64,000 nt of DNA from Arthrobacter sp. StoSoilA2. GTDB lineage: Bacteria > Actinomycetota > Actinomycetes > Actinomycetales > Micrococcaceae. Shown in pieces: positions 7,970 through 16,490 of this stretch. The position numbers were made by a program, and so were the translations under genes. Positions within the stretch are counted from its first letter, which is position 1. Each line of letters starts with the position of its first letter. The DNA lies in the NCBI RefSeq assembly GCF_019977195.1, contig NZ_AP024643.1:4836001-4900000 (forward strand). Reading direction: 5' to 3'. The notes under the pieces were generated by a model, which was not told the origin of the DNA, made no database searches, and saw nothing but the letters and a program-made list of their open reading frames with translations.

Positions 7970-9406
7970 ATGGAACAGTCAGTGTTGACCGTCAACGATC
8001 TCGTTAGCACTCAAAGCTTGGGCACCCGCGTACTGGCCGGAGCCGCCGGCTTGGAACGCCAGGTTCTCTGGGCGCATAGCTGCGAACTTAACGACCCGGC
8101 AAGGTGGCTCGGTCCGCATGAATTGCTGATGACCGTCGGGCTCTGCGTCCCGCATGGTGCCAAGGAGCAGAGCACCTTCATTCAAAGACTCAATGAAGCC
8201 GGGCTGGCAGGCGTCGCACTAGGTGACCACCCCAGCCTGCCCCCGTTGACACAAGAACTCCTCGACGAGGCCGACAGATTGGGATTCCCGGTCCTGCTGA
8301 CAAACGAGGAAACACCGTTTGCCGCGATAGGGCGCACGGTTGCAGCCGCCACGGCCACCACCCAAACACTCCAGGTCCTCAAGCTGAGCAAGCTCTACCA
8401 GCTCTCGACCTATGCCCATGCGGACCCAGCACGCCTGATGGACGACCTGCAGGCACTCTTTAGGTCCAGGCTCACCGTACTTGACACCCAGACCGGATTG
8501 ACGATCATACAAGGACCGCCATTGCCCACGCTGACATCAACGGCACGGCAACGCTCTTATACACTTCCTGGTGAGCGTGGCGTGAAGTTAGTAGTTGCAG
8601 AATTCCCCGGGGAAGAGGTCAGCAGCTTCCTGCTCATTCACATCCTGCAGGTCGTTGACGTAGCCGTGAGTCAACTTTTGACCACAATCCGGGAAAGGGC
8701 CGATCGCTCTAAGGTCATGCTTGAGGCGATTCTGGAAGGACGGATACCTGAGAATATCGACGACGTCCTCAAACCGAATGCGATGGCGGAGGGATACAAA
8801 CTAATAGCCATCAAGACCGAAGACGGTCCGAAAACAGCGAGGGCAGTCTCGATTGCTGCCCTGCCTGTACTCACCGGAACAGGGCGGCACTCCTATTTCC
8901 TAATGGTGCCGGAACCGGCCCTTCCGGATACACGCAAACTTCTCGAAGATCTCGGGATCCGCGCCGCAGCATCCTCGACATACCTGGATATCCGCGATGC
9001 AAAAGTCGCAGCCGAGGAAGCACACAAAGTCTTGTCCTCCGGCGGGACGAACGACAACTGGGTCGACTTCACCGGCGTACCTGTATCGCTTCTGGCAAGA
9101 TCCAGGAAAGAAGCAGACAGTATTGTCCGGCAGGTACTCGGAAGCCTTGCAGACCTGGACCCGAAAACGACGGCCCTAAGGGAGACCCTCTTTAGCTTCC
9201 TGAAGAATGACCGCCGCTGGAACGAAACTGCCGCTGAGCTGGGCATCCATCGACAGACACTGTCTTACAGGCTTGCCAAAATAAAAGAGACAACCGGGCG
9301 GGACACCTCTACCTCTGCAGACTTCGCCGCACTCTGGCTGGCATACCAAGCATGGCTTTCCTACCCACCAAGCGCTGCACAACAACGACCAGCGCTTCGC
9401 CGGTAA
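7970..9406 (+). CDS. PucR family transcriptional regulator
   Basis: A 478-residue DNA-binding regulator. It has an N-terminal PucR ligand-type domain (LTVNDLVST, then LGPHELLMTVGL), a middle GGDEF-like CdaR segment, and a C-terminal PucR helix-turn-helix (NDRRWNETAAELGIHRQTLSYRLAKI, around residues 418-444). Family members often sense a catabolite and activate a neighbouring degradation operon. It is divergent from the amine oxidase-cupin-ALDH-ALDH operon with a perfect inverted repeat in between, so it most likely regulates that operon. The inducer is unknown. TAAGG precedes the ATG by about 8 nt. Confidence 0.9.
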   Translation: MEQSVLTVNDLVSTQSLGTRVLAGAAGLERQVLWAHSCELNDPARWLGPHELLMTVGLCVPHGAKEQSTFIQRLNEAGLAGVALGDHPSLPPLTQELLDEADRLGFPVLLTNEETPFAAIGRTVAAATATTQTLQVLKLSKLYQLSTYAHADPARLMDDLQALFRSRLTVLDTQTGLTIIQGPPLPTLTSTARQRSYTLPGERGVKLVVAEFPGEEVSSFLLIHILQVVDVAVSQLLTTIRERADRSKVMLEAILEGRIPENIDDVLKPNAMAEGYKLIAIKTEDGPKTARAVSIAALPVLTGTGRHSYFLMVPEPALPDTRKLLEDLGIRAAASSTYLDIRDAKVAAEEAHKVLSSGGTNDNWVDFTGVPVSLLARSRKEADSIVRQVLGSLADLDPKTTALRETLFSFLKNDRRWNETAAELGIHRQTLSYRLAKIKETTGRDTSTSADFAALWLAYQAWLSYPPSAAQQRPALRR

Positions 9407-9448
9407 AGGCCCCAGCTACTGCGATCGCCAGCCAGTTGCCCGTAATCC

Positions 9449-11620
9449 CTAGCTTGCTCCTCGTGGCTGACCTTCCCCGAAAAGACGGGCCTGTTCGACC
9501 AGTTCCGTCATCCAGGGTCGATGGCCCTGTCGAAACGTCAGACCCTCGGGCAGGCCTTGAGCGGTAGCCTGGGAGCCGATGACTTCAATAGTGATGGGAC
9601 CTCTGCCTGTCGGTGCGTTGATGATGTGCAGATCGCCAAATGACTCCGGAATAGCCGGGTCCATCCACAAGCCCCCTCGGGAAACATGGGCGTCGTAGCG
9701 CAGCAGGCTCATGACCAGGTGTATCGGCGTCGTGGCAGCCCACGCCTGGGGCGAACAAGCGGCGGGATAAGGTATGGGCTGCGGAAATTCATCCCGACCG
9801 AATCCGCAGAACAGCTCCGGAAGACGGCCATCCGAATACTCAGCCGCCTCAAACAGAGCTACGGCTATACGCTGTGCCTCGGCCACGAATCCATATCGCA
9901 CGAGGCCGGTGGCTATGATCGCGTTGTCGTGCGGCCACACGGAACCATTGTGGTAACTCGCCGGGTTGAAGGCCCCCATGTCACTCGCCAAAGTCCGCAC
10001 CCCCCAGCCACTGAACATTTCTGGCGACATCAGACGGTCGACAACGAGGGGCGCCTTATCCTCATCCACGATCCCCATCCACAGGCAGTGGCCCATGTTC
10101 GATGCGCAAGCGTCAACCTGCCGTTTCTTTGCATCCAGCGCAATCGCGTAATAGCCGCGTTCCGGCATCCAGAACTGTTCGTTGAACTGCTTCTTGAGTC
10201 GCGCAGCCTTTTCCGCCAACTCGGACCCCAGAGAGTCATCGCCGGCGTCGTAAGCCATCCAAGCACGCGAAAGATATGCGATATAGACGTAGGCTTGGAC
10301 TTCGCACAGTGCGATGGGAGGTTCCGCGAGAGTCCCATCGGCGAAGTTGATGCCGTCCCACGAGTCCTTCCAGCCCTGATTGATCAGTCCCCGCTCGTTA
10401 AGACGCTCATATTCAACAAAGCCGTCACCGTCTTTGTCACCGTAATCGCGAATCCAGGACAGCGCGCGATCCGCATGCGGCAGCAGGGCAGCTACCGTAT
10501 CGGAGGCAAAGCCCCAACGACTAAGCGCCCCTATGGTGTTCACGAAGAGGGGCGTGGCGTCCACACTGCCGTAGTAAACGGATTTACCACCCAATGACAA
10601 TCCACTTGAGACACCGAGCCTGACTTCGTGAAGAATCTTTCCAGGTTCTTCCTCCGTCAGCGGGTCTACAGCCTTGCCCTGGCGGTCGGCAAGGGTCTGC
10701 AAAGTGCCAAGGGCGAGAGAGGGGTCCACAGGAAGCGCCATCTCAGAAGCCCACAACGAGTCACGTCCAAATAGAGTCATGAACCAAGGGGCGCCAGCCG
10801 CCACAACAACCCGCTCCGGTTGATCAGGATCTTCAATCCTCAGAGCGCCCAGATCGTCATAGCTCCGCTGTAAAGTGCGTTCAACAGAACTGTTGCCCAT
10901 ACGCATTGCCGGGATCTTGGCTACCCACTCCTGTCGGCGGCGATCCTGGGGGGATAAGCCCTTTTCATCCGATCCCCTGAACGGTAGTGCCTCCCTTCCC
11001 TCAACTGCGGGGACAACGGTCAGTCCAGTGGTCCAGGAATCGCGCGGTGAAACGACCGCCTGATAAGTCACACTCCGAGGCTCGACGACAGCACCGGCGG
11101 TATTAATGTCAACGCCCCTGCGGACCTCTTCCCAAGCCGCCCGAATTTGTAGTGAATTTTCGTTCGCTTGGTGGGTTTTGTCCCAGCGGTGCTGAATCCT
11201 CGCCTCCTTAACCTCGAACAGATCAGCAAAATCCGCTTCTACGCTAAACCGAATGACACAATGGAACGGCTCCGACGAATAGTTGCGCACTGTGATCTGC
11301 TCCAACATTCCCTCACTCACCTCCCGCAGTCGTTCGACAATCAGAGAGCTGTCCGCATGGCCGTCGGTTCGAGGGACACGGCAAATAAACTGGGCCCTAT
11401 AGGGTTCCTTTCCCCCCGCTGCCAAAGGCTCAAGAGCCAATCCGTTGATCGTGAGATTCCAGCAAGAGATGATCCGCGTGTCATGGACAAACAATCCGTG
11501 CGGAAGTGCCGGATCCATGTCCCCATTCGGAGAAGAGATACAGAAGGACGAACCCTCCACCAAGGTAACGGCTCTGGATCCGGGCGTACCTGCCAATGTA
11601 TCGGCATTCCATCCAGCCAC
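9449..11620 (-). CDS. Glycogen-debranching-type amylo-alpha-1,6-glucosidase
   Basis: A 723-residue protein with an N-terminal glycogen-debranching beta-sandwich domain (VTLVEGSSFCISSPNGD, LFVHDTRIISCWNL) and a C-terminal (alpha/alpha)6 glucosidase barrel. The barrel shows LFGRDSLWASEMA, GKILHEVR, GSVDATPLFV, GWKDSWDG and SYHNGSVWPHDNA, which carry the acidic active-site residues. A GTG start at 11620 is chosen because AAGGGA lies 6 nt upstream and the family normally begins at AGWNADT. The frame extends to 11833, but that extra stretch looks non-conserved. Probable role: cleaving alpha-1,6-linked glucosides or compatible-solute-like oligosaccharides. It is convergent with pucR. Confidence 0.85.
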   Translation of the reverse strand: MAGWNADTLAGTPGSRAVTLVEGSSFCISSPNGDMDPALPHGLFVHDTRIISCWNLTINGLALEPLAAGGKEPYRAQFICRVPRTDGHADSSLIVERLREVSEGMLEQITVRNYSSEPFHCVIRFSVEADFADLFEVKEARIQHRWDKTHQANENSLQIRAAWEEVRRGVDINTAGAVVEPRSVTYQAVVSPRDSWTTGLTVVPAVEGREALPFRGSDEKGLSPQDRRRQEWVAKIPAMRMGNSSVERTLQRSYDDLGALRIEDPDQPERVVVAAGAPWFMTLFGRDSLWASEMALPVDPSLALGTLQTLADRQGKAVDPLTEEEPGKILHEVRLGVSSGLSLGGKSVYYGSVDATPLFVNTIGALSRWGFASDTVAALLPHADRALSWIRDYGDKDGDGFVEYERLNERGLINQGWKDSWDGINFADGTLAEPPIALCEVQAYVYIAYLSRAWMAYDAGDDSLGSELAEKAARLKKQFNEQFWMPERGYYAIALDAKKRQVDACASNMGHCLWMGIVDEDKAPLVVDRLMSPEMFSGWGVRTLASDMGAFNPASYHNGSVWPHDNAIIATGLVRYGFVAEAQRIAVALFEAAEYSDGRLPELFCGFGRDEFPQPIPYPAACSPQAWAATTPIHLVMSLLRYDAHVSRGGLWMDPAIPESFGDLHIINAPTGRGPITIEVIGSQATAQGLPEGLTFRQGHRPWMTELVEQARLFGEGQPRGAS

Positions 11621-12163
11621 GTGCAGTCCCTTCAACGGCTGGTCAGTTGGGTGCCAACGGAGAACCTTCGAGTCCCGCTCAAGCCTTCGTCCTTCGTCGC
11701 TAAAATCGACGCTACGCCTGACTTCCTCCCGGCACCATAGCTCGATGAGGTGCGACTGAGGCTGGCAGTTTCCCTCAAGACAAGATGGCATTGATGGCGG
11801 CATCCGACCAGCGACGAGGGCCAGCCGCCGCACGAGGTTCGTTGTCCTGGGCGGTAAGTTCCCACATGGGAGGTGAACGACCGTAAAGTCCCACGGCTAA
11901 ACCCGTAATACATGGGAACTGGCTACACCCCAACCTGACGTCGGCCACGCCTCGATAGGACGTCAGGCAAGGATCCAAACCGCAATTCTCTGACACCCCA
12001 CGAACGGTGTCTTAGCCCCTAACCTGACACCCTAATCAGAGTCACCTGTTCAAAATAGGCGCAGCGGCACACCCGGCAGCGGAGGAACGGCGGGCATCTT
12101 TCCATCGGCGGGCACCTTCCCACCGAAGCGCCACGGCGTACCCGGCGCCAGCCGTGACTATCC
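11621..12163. other. 543-nt stretch without a convincing gene
   Basis: No open frame here resembles a protein. It holds a 9-bp inverted repeat CCTGACGTC (11934-11942) / GACGTCAGG (11959-11967) and GACACC (11992-11997) / GGTGTC (12006-12011). The GACACC sequence recurs near 12034. The rest is GC-rich. It separates two leftward genes and must carry the promoter of the debranching-enzyme gene. A decayed mobile-element end is possible but unproven. Confidence 0.5.
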
Positions 12164-12820
12164 CTACCCCACCAGATTCTCCGCCGCACCATCCATGTGG
12201 GAAATGATGGTCTCCCGCGCCTTCGCGGCATTACCGGTTTCGATCGCAGCGACAATGTCGTGATGGCGGCCTACGCTCATGTTCCGCGTGGCGCGCTCCA
12301 ACCCGGCAAACATGATGGACATCCGGATGGAGCCCTCCAGGGATTCCCACGAGTGCAGCAGTGTCTCGTTTCCGGACAGGCGGCAGAGGGTGCGGTGGAA
12401 TTCGAGGTCGGATTCGATCCGTTCCTCCAGGGATGCCTTCGCGGCCTTGTCCATATTGTCGACTGCGGCACGCAGTTCCGCGAGCGCGGTCTCCTTGTCC
12501 GGCATCTCGCTAAGGGTGCGGGCGGCGAGTGATTCAAGGACTCCGCGGACAGCGAAGATGTCGCGGATCTCCTTGACGTCGAGGTGCCGCACGGAAAGCC
12601 GACCCCGGGCACCGGCGGAGACCAGGCCTTCCTGCTCCAATTGACGCAGGGCTTCCCGGAGTGTGCCTCGGCTGATCTGCAGCATTTCAGACAGTTCGGT
12701 TTCCACGAGGTGCCGGCCGGGCTCAAGCTCACCGCTGGTGATCGCACTACGCAGAGCGGCGAGTGCCTGTTCGCGCAGGCTCTTCTTCTCCAGTCCCAGC
12801 AGGGATGCGGTGACGGCCAT
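12164..12820 (-). CDS. GntR family regulator (FadR/FCD subfamily)
   Basis: A 218-residue regulator with an N-terminal winged helix (LREQALAALRSAITSGELEPGRHLVETELSEMLQISRGTLREALRQLEQEGLV) and a C-terminal all-helical FCD ligand domain. The FCD metal-type residues are present (D and H in ESDLEFHRTLCRLSGN; H in GRHHDIVAAI). ATG at 12820 is preferred (GAGGA 8 nt upstream) over a TTG 15 nt earlier. It lies at the end of the transporter/transketolase arm but behind a strong hairpin, with half-sites of the ACAGTC type before it. This suggests autoregulation and control of the sugar cluster through the array at 16329-16423. Confidence 0.9.
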   Translation of the reverse strand: MAVTASLLGLEKKSLREQALAALRSAITSGELEPGRHLVETELSEMLQISRGTLREALRQLEQEGLVSAGARGRLSVRHLDVKEIRDIFAVRGVLESLAARTLSEMPDKETALAELRAAVDNMDKAAKASLEERIESDLEFHRTLCRLSGNETLLHSWESLEGSIRMSIMFAGLERATRNMSVGRHHDIVAAIETGNAAKARETIISHMDGAAENLVG

Positions 12821-12843
12821 CGTGTGTGTCCTCAAATTCTATT

Positions 12844-12880
12844 GGCGACTGCTAACAGTCCGGTGTTAACTGTTGATACT
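12844..12880. promoter_or_regulatory. Partial operator copies upstream of the GntR gene
   Basis: GACTG-CTA-ACAGTC (12847-12860 region) and GTTAACTGTTGAT (12865-12877) resemble the GTTGACTGT/ACAGTCAAC half-sites repeated at 16329-16423. Their place 24-60 nt before the GntR start suggests autoregulation. The match is imperfect. Confidence 0.4.
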
Positions 12881-12885
12881 ACGGG

Positions 12886-12928
12886 CAGCGGTGCGGGACC
12901 GGCAGTAATTGCCGATCCCGCACCGCTG
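12886..12928 (-). terminator. Strong hairpin after the transketolase C-subunit gene
   Basis: A perfect 13-bp stem, CAGCGGTGCGGGA (12886-12898) with TCCCGCACCGCTG (12916-12928), has a further inner stem CGGCA/TGCCG. It begins 12 nt after the stop of the leftward transketolase gene and separates that arm from gntR. There is no T-run. Confidence 0.6.
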
Positions 12929-12940
12929 TCAGAGCAAGAA

Positions 12941-13999
12941 TCAGCCCAGTTCAGCCAGCACCTTGGCTACGATCCGGTCAACAGACAAGCCGTAACGTTC
13001 GTGCAGCGTTGGCAACGCACCGGCGTCGAGGAATTGGTCCGGAAGCGCGATGGGAACCACGCGCTTGCCGAGACCGGCGGTTACGACGGCGGACGCAACG
13101 GTTTCGAACAGACCGCCAACAACCGTGTGGTTTTCCAGCGTGACGGCCAGGCGGTCGGTGTTCAGCTCGGCCAATACAGTGTGGGAGTCGAACGGCTTGA
13201 TGGTGGGCGCGTGCACCACGGCGACATCCACGTTGTGCTTAGCAAGCGCATCCGCAGCCTGCAGGGCACGCATGGTCATCAGGCCTGAGGACACGAACAC
13301 CACGTCGTTGCCTCCTCGCAGGACTTTGGCCTTGCCGAGCTCGAACGTGTAGTCGTACTCATCCAGGACGGTGGGCACGTTGCCGCGCAGCAAGCGCAGG
13401 TACGTTGGCCCGTCCGAGGCCGCAAGCTGCGGGACAGCCTGCTCAATGTCCACCGAGTCGCAGGGATCCACGATGGTCAGGTTGGGCATGCCGCGGAAGA
13501 TCGCCATGTCCTCGGTTGCCTGGTGGCTCGGTCCGTAGCCGGTGGTCAGACCGGGAAGCCCACCAACAATGTTGACGTTGAGGTTCGGCTCGGCGATATC
13601 CAGGCACAGGAAGTCGTACGCGCGGCGGGCGGCGAACACCGAATACGTTGACGCGAACGGAATAAGTCCCGTCTCCGCCATGCCTGCTGCGGCTCCGAAG
13701 AGTAGCTGCTCCGCCATGCCCATTTGGAAGAACCGGTCCGGAAAGGCCTTGGCGAAGATGTGCATGTCCGTGTACTTGCCAAGATCGGCGGTGAGTCCAA
13801 CAATCCTGGAGTCAGCCTCAGCTGCCTTGACGAGCGCGTGCCCAAACGGCGCCGAAGTCGTCTTCTGGCCGGGGTCCGCGAAGGACGCGATCATGGCCGA
13901 GGTCTTCAGCTTCGGCTTGGCCGGCGAACCCGGCGAACCCGCCGAACCAGCCAGGCCGGCCGAACCCGCCACACCCGCCGCCGTCGTAACTGTGCTCAT
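12941..13999 (-). CDS. Transketolase C-terminal subunit (split transketolase)
   Basis: A 352-residue protein with the pyrimidine-binding and C-terminal domains of transketolase (GMAEQLLFGAAAGMAETGLIPFASTYSVF, ATEDMAIFRGMPNLTIVDPCD, THE in LENHTVVGGL). It must pair with the N subunit encoded directly upstream to bind thiamine diphosphate and move two-carbon ketol units between sugar phosphates. The ATG at 13999 overlaps the upstream stop by 4 nt (ATGA). The N-terminus carries a low-complexity Gly-Ser-Ala-Pro linker (about residues 8-28) not expected in the family. In this cluster it likely processes a tetrose or branched ketose phosphate. Confidence 0.9.
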   Translation of the reverse strand: MSTVTTAAGVAGSAGLAGSAGSPGSPAKPKLKTSAMIASFADPGQKTTSAPFGHALVKAAEADSRIVGLTADLGKYTDMHIFAKAFPDRFFQMGMAEQLLFGAAAGMAETGLIPFASTYSVFAARRAYDFLCLDIAEPNLNVNIVGGLPGLTTGYGPSHQATEDMAIFRGMPNLTIVDPCDSVDIEQAVPQLAASDGPTYLRLLRGNVPTVLDEYDYTFELGKAKVLRGGNDVVFVSSGLMTMRALQAADALAKHNVDVAVVHAPTIKPFDSHTVLAELNTDRLAVTLENHTVVGGLFETVASAVVTAGLGKRVVPIALPDQFLDAGALPTLHERYGLSVDRIVAKVLAELG

Positions 14000-14886
14000 A
14001 CGGAAGCCGTCCCTTCGTATCCTGCGGTCAGCTGCTCGCGGCAGATCTGCCATTCGTGTTCTTCAATGCGCATGAAGTGCGCCTTTTCGCGGGTTTCCAA
14101 GAGCGGCACGCCGCGCCCAACTTTGGTGTCGCAGAGGATCACTGATGGCCGCCCGACAGCAGCTGACTGCGAACTGATGTTGTCGAACGCTGCCAGCAGC
14201 GCACCGACGTCGTTCCCGTCCACCCGCTGCGTGTACCAACCGAACGCTTCCCACTTTTCGGTGACCGGCTCGGTGCGCAGCACGGTATCCGTGGCGCCGT
14301 CGGCTTGCAGGGCGTTGATGTCCACCATGGCGGTGAGGTTCCCGAGCTGGTGGTGGTGCGCGCCCATGGCGGCCTCCCACGTGGAGCCCTCATCCAGCTC
14401 ACCATCGGAGAGGAAGTTGATCACGCGGGACGCGGAGCCCTGAAGACGCAGGCCCAAAGCCATTCCGACGGCGATCGTCAGGCCGTGTCCCAGCGAACCG
14501 CCGGAGATCTCCATGCCGGGCGTGTAGGTGGACATCCCGGACATTGGGAGGCGGGAATCGTCGGAGCCGTACGTTTCGAGCTCAGCGACAGGTACGATTC
14601 CGGCTTCGGCCAATGCTGCGTAGTGGCCGATTGCGTAGTGACCCGTGGAGAGAAGGAAGCGGTCGCGTCCCTCCCAGTGCGGGTCGTCGGCACGGTATGT
14701 CAGCTGGTCGGCGTAGACGGCAGCCAGCATGTCAGCCGCGCCGAGGGCCTGGCCAACGTAACCCTGGCCTTGGACCTCGCCCATGGTCAGGGCGTGGTGG
14801 CGGATGCGGTAGGCGGCGGCACGGATGCGCTCTACCCGCTCGGCCGCGGGAGCGGCCGTGGCTGTTTCAACTGATGAGAGAGTCAC
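13996..14886 (-). CDS. Transketolase N-terminal subunit (split transketolase)
   Basis: A 296-residue protein holding the thiamine-diphosphate pyrophosphate/metal-binding domain. Visible motifs are LSTGHYAIGHYAALAEAG, ISGGSLGHGLTIAVGMALG, and SDGELDEGSTWEAAM, where the usual first Gly of GDGE is Ser, followed by VDINALQADG for the metal ligand. It forms one active transketolase with the overlapping downstream subunit. The pair follows an MFS transporter on the same strand and faces a kinase/isomerase operon, so it likely feeds products of that pathway into central metabolism. Confidence 0.9.
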   Translation of the reverse strand: MTLSSVETATAAPAAERVERIRAAAYRIRHHALTMGEVQGQGYVGQALGAADMLAAVYADQLTYRADDPHWEGRDRFLLSTGHYAIGHYAALAEAGIVPVAELETYGSDDSRLPMSGMSTYTPGMEISGGSLGHGLTIAVGMALGLRLQGSASRVINFLSDGELDEGSTWEAAMGAHHHQLGNLTAMVDINALQADGATDTVLRTEPVTEKWEAFGWYTQRVDGNDVGALLAAFDNISSQSAAVGRPSVILCDTKVGRGVPLLETREKAHFMRIEEHEWQICREQLTAGYEGTASV

Positions 14887-14948
14887 TGGTTTCCTTTCGG
14901 AGCCGGGCGCGCGCCGATGGGGAGTACGCGCCCGACGTCGATGGCTGC

Positions 14949-16286
14949 TTAGGCGTTTACCGTCTGGGGAGTTTTGCTGGCGGCTTCTTCGGCGAGCGCA
15001 CGCTCACGCTTGCCCCAGGTTTCCCGGGTGATGAGTGCTGCCCACAGGCCGATGGCTGCATAGAAGCTGAACAGCAGCGCCGGTCCCATCCAGCCCATGC
15101 TGACGAACAGCAGGGTGGTGATGAAGGGGGTGAAGCCGGAGACCATGGCGGAGATCTGGTATGACAGCGAAGCTCCGGATGAGCGGGTCTTGGCCTGGAA
15201 GAGTTCGGGGAACCATGCTCCCTGGGCTCCGGCGAGGGAATTCTGGCACACGGCGTAAGCGACGACGATTGTCGCGATGATCAGCAGGAACAGGCCCGTG
15301 TTGACCAGCATGAACATCGGGATTCCGAAGACGACGGCGAACGCGGTGGACCAGATGTAAACAGGACGGCGACCAACGCGGTCCGTCAGTTTGCCCCAGA
15401 AGTAGGTGGCGAAGATACCGATGCCGGCTGCCACGCAGAGCGCCACCAGGGTTTCAGTCTTGTCCGCCAGCTTGTTGGTGTGAAGGTAGGAAATCATGTA
15501 GGTCACGGACACTGCGTAACCGGCGGTTTCGGCAATACGGAGGCCGATGCCCCGGACAATGTTGCGCCAGTCGGTCTTGATGACATCCACGATGGGAGAC
15601 TTCACGATGTCGCCCTTGGATTTGACGTCCTCAAAGACCGGGGACTCGGGAACCTTGGAGCGGATGATGAGGCCCACGGCAACCAGCACGATGCTTGCGA
15701 GGAACGGTACGCGCCAGGCCCATTCGCTGCCGAGTCCCACGCTGCTGAGGAAGACGAGGTTTGCGAGCAACAGGCCAACCGGGAAGCCGGCCTGCACGAT
15801 TCCCGTGAACTGGCCCTTCTTTCGCCACGGTGCGTGCTCGTAACTCATGAGGATTGCGCCGCCCCACTCGGCACCGAAGGCCAGGCCTTGGATGACCCGT
15901 ACGATCACCAGGAGCGCGGGAGCCAGGAGGCCCACCTGCTGGTAGGTGGGCAGAAGGCCGATAGCGAAGGTTGCCAGGCCCATCAGGATGAGCGAAGCCA
16001 CCAGGACCGGCTTGCGGCCGAGCTTGTCGCCGAGGTGGCCACCGATGATGCCACCCAACGGACGGGCAGCGAAGCCGACGCCGAGGGTCGCGAAGGAGGC
16101 CAGGGTGCCAGTCACCGGGTCGGCGCCCGGGAAGAACGCTGTACCGAAGTACAGTGCAGCGGCGGTGCCGAAACCGATGAAATCGTAGGTTTCGATGACT
16201 GCGCCAACGCCCGAACCGACGGCAACGCGCTTTGCTTCCTTGGTTCCATGAACCGGACCACGCATGGTCAGAGCTTCATTGCTCAT
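14949..16286 (-). CDS. MFS transporter, metabolite:H+ symporter (MHS) type
   Basis: A 445-residue membrane protein with 12 predicted helices. Its signatures match the ShiA/ProP-like MHS branch: VIETYDFIGFGTAAALYFGTAFFP near the N-terminus, the loop GGHLGDKLGRKPVL, and GKLTDRVGRRPVY at the second half. ATG 16286 is chosen for the AAAGGGA site about 9 nt upstream; an in-frame start 48 nt earlier lacks this and would run into operator repeats. First gene of the leftward arm of the sugar cluster. It is presumed to import the cluster's substrate by proton symport. MHS transporters often carry organic acids, so the substrate could be acidic. Confidence 0.88.
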   Translation of the reverse strand: MSNEALTMRGPVHGTKEAKRVAVGSGVGAVIETYDFIGFGTAAALYFGTAFFPGADPVTGTLASFATLGVGFAARPLGGIIGGHLGDKLGRKPVLVASLILMGLATFAIGLLPTYQQVGLLAPALLVIVRVIQGLAFGAEWGGAILMSYEHAPWRKKGQFTGIVQAGFPVGLLLANLVFLSSVGLGSEWAWRVPFLASIVLVAVGLIIRSKVPESPVFEDVKSKGDIVKSPIVDVIKTDWRNIVRGIGLRIAETAGYAVSVTYMISYLHTNKLADKTETLVALCVAAGIGIFATYFWGKLTDRVGRRPVYIWSTAFAVVFGIPMFMLVNTGLFLLIIATIVVAYAVCQNSLAGAQGAWFPELFQAKTRSSGASLSYQISAMVSGFTPFITTLLFVSMGWMGPALLFSFYAAIGLWAALITRETWGKRERALAEEAASKTPQTVNA

Positions 16287-16328
16287 TTGTGTATTTCCCT
16301 TTCGAAGAGTGAGGCGCTTCTTAGGCAA

Positions 16329-16423
16329 CTTCACTGTCGACAGTCAACATAATACGTCAACTGTGACGGAGGACACCAGCAATGTCAACAGTCAACTTCA
16401 AAGGTTGACTGTCAACAGTCAAC
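16329..16423. promoter_or_regulatory. Operator array in the divergent promoter of the sugar cluster
   Basis: GTTGACTGTCAACAGTCAAC at 16404-16423 is a perfect 9-2-9 inverted repeat. The right half ACAGTCAAC occurs again at 16340-16348 (within palindrome ACTGTCGACAGT, 16333-16344) and at 16388-16396. A related GTCAACTGT lies at 16356-16364. The array lies between the leftward MFS/transketolase arm (start 16286) and the rightward isomerase arm (start 16491), so one dimeric regulator, probably the cluster's GntR protein, can control both. Confidence 0.7.
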
Positions 16424-16490
16424 CCGGCTAACGTGGTCTCCATCACTAAGGCCTTCTCCGGCGAGGGCCCTAACTTGAGGATCAACGACG

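Noticed and set aside
11834..12018. Insertion sequence end
   Set aside because: Short inverted repeats exist, but no transposase, target duplication or second end is visible.
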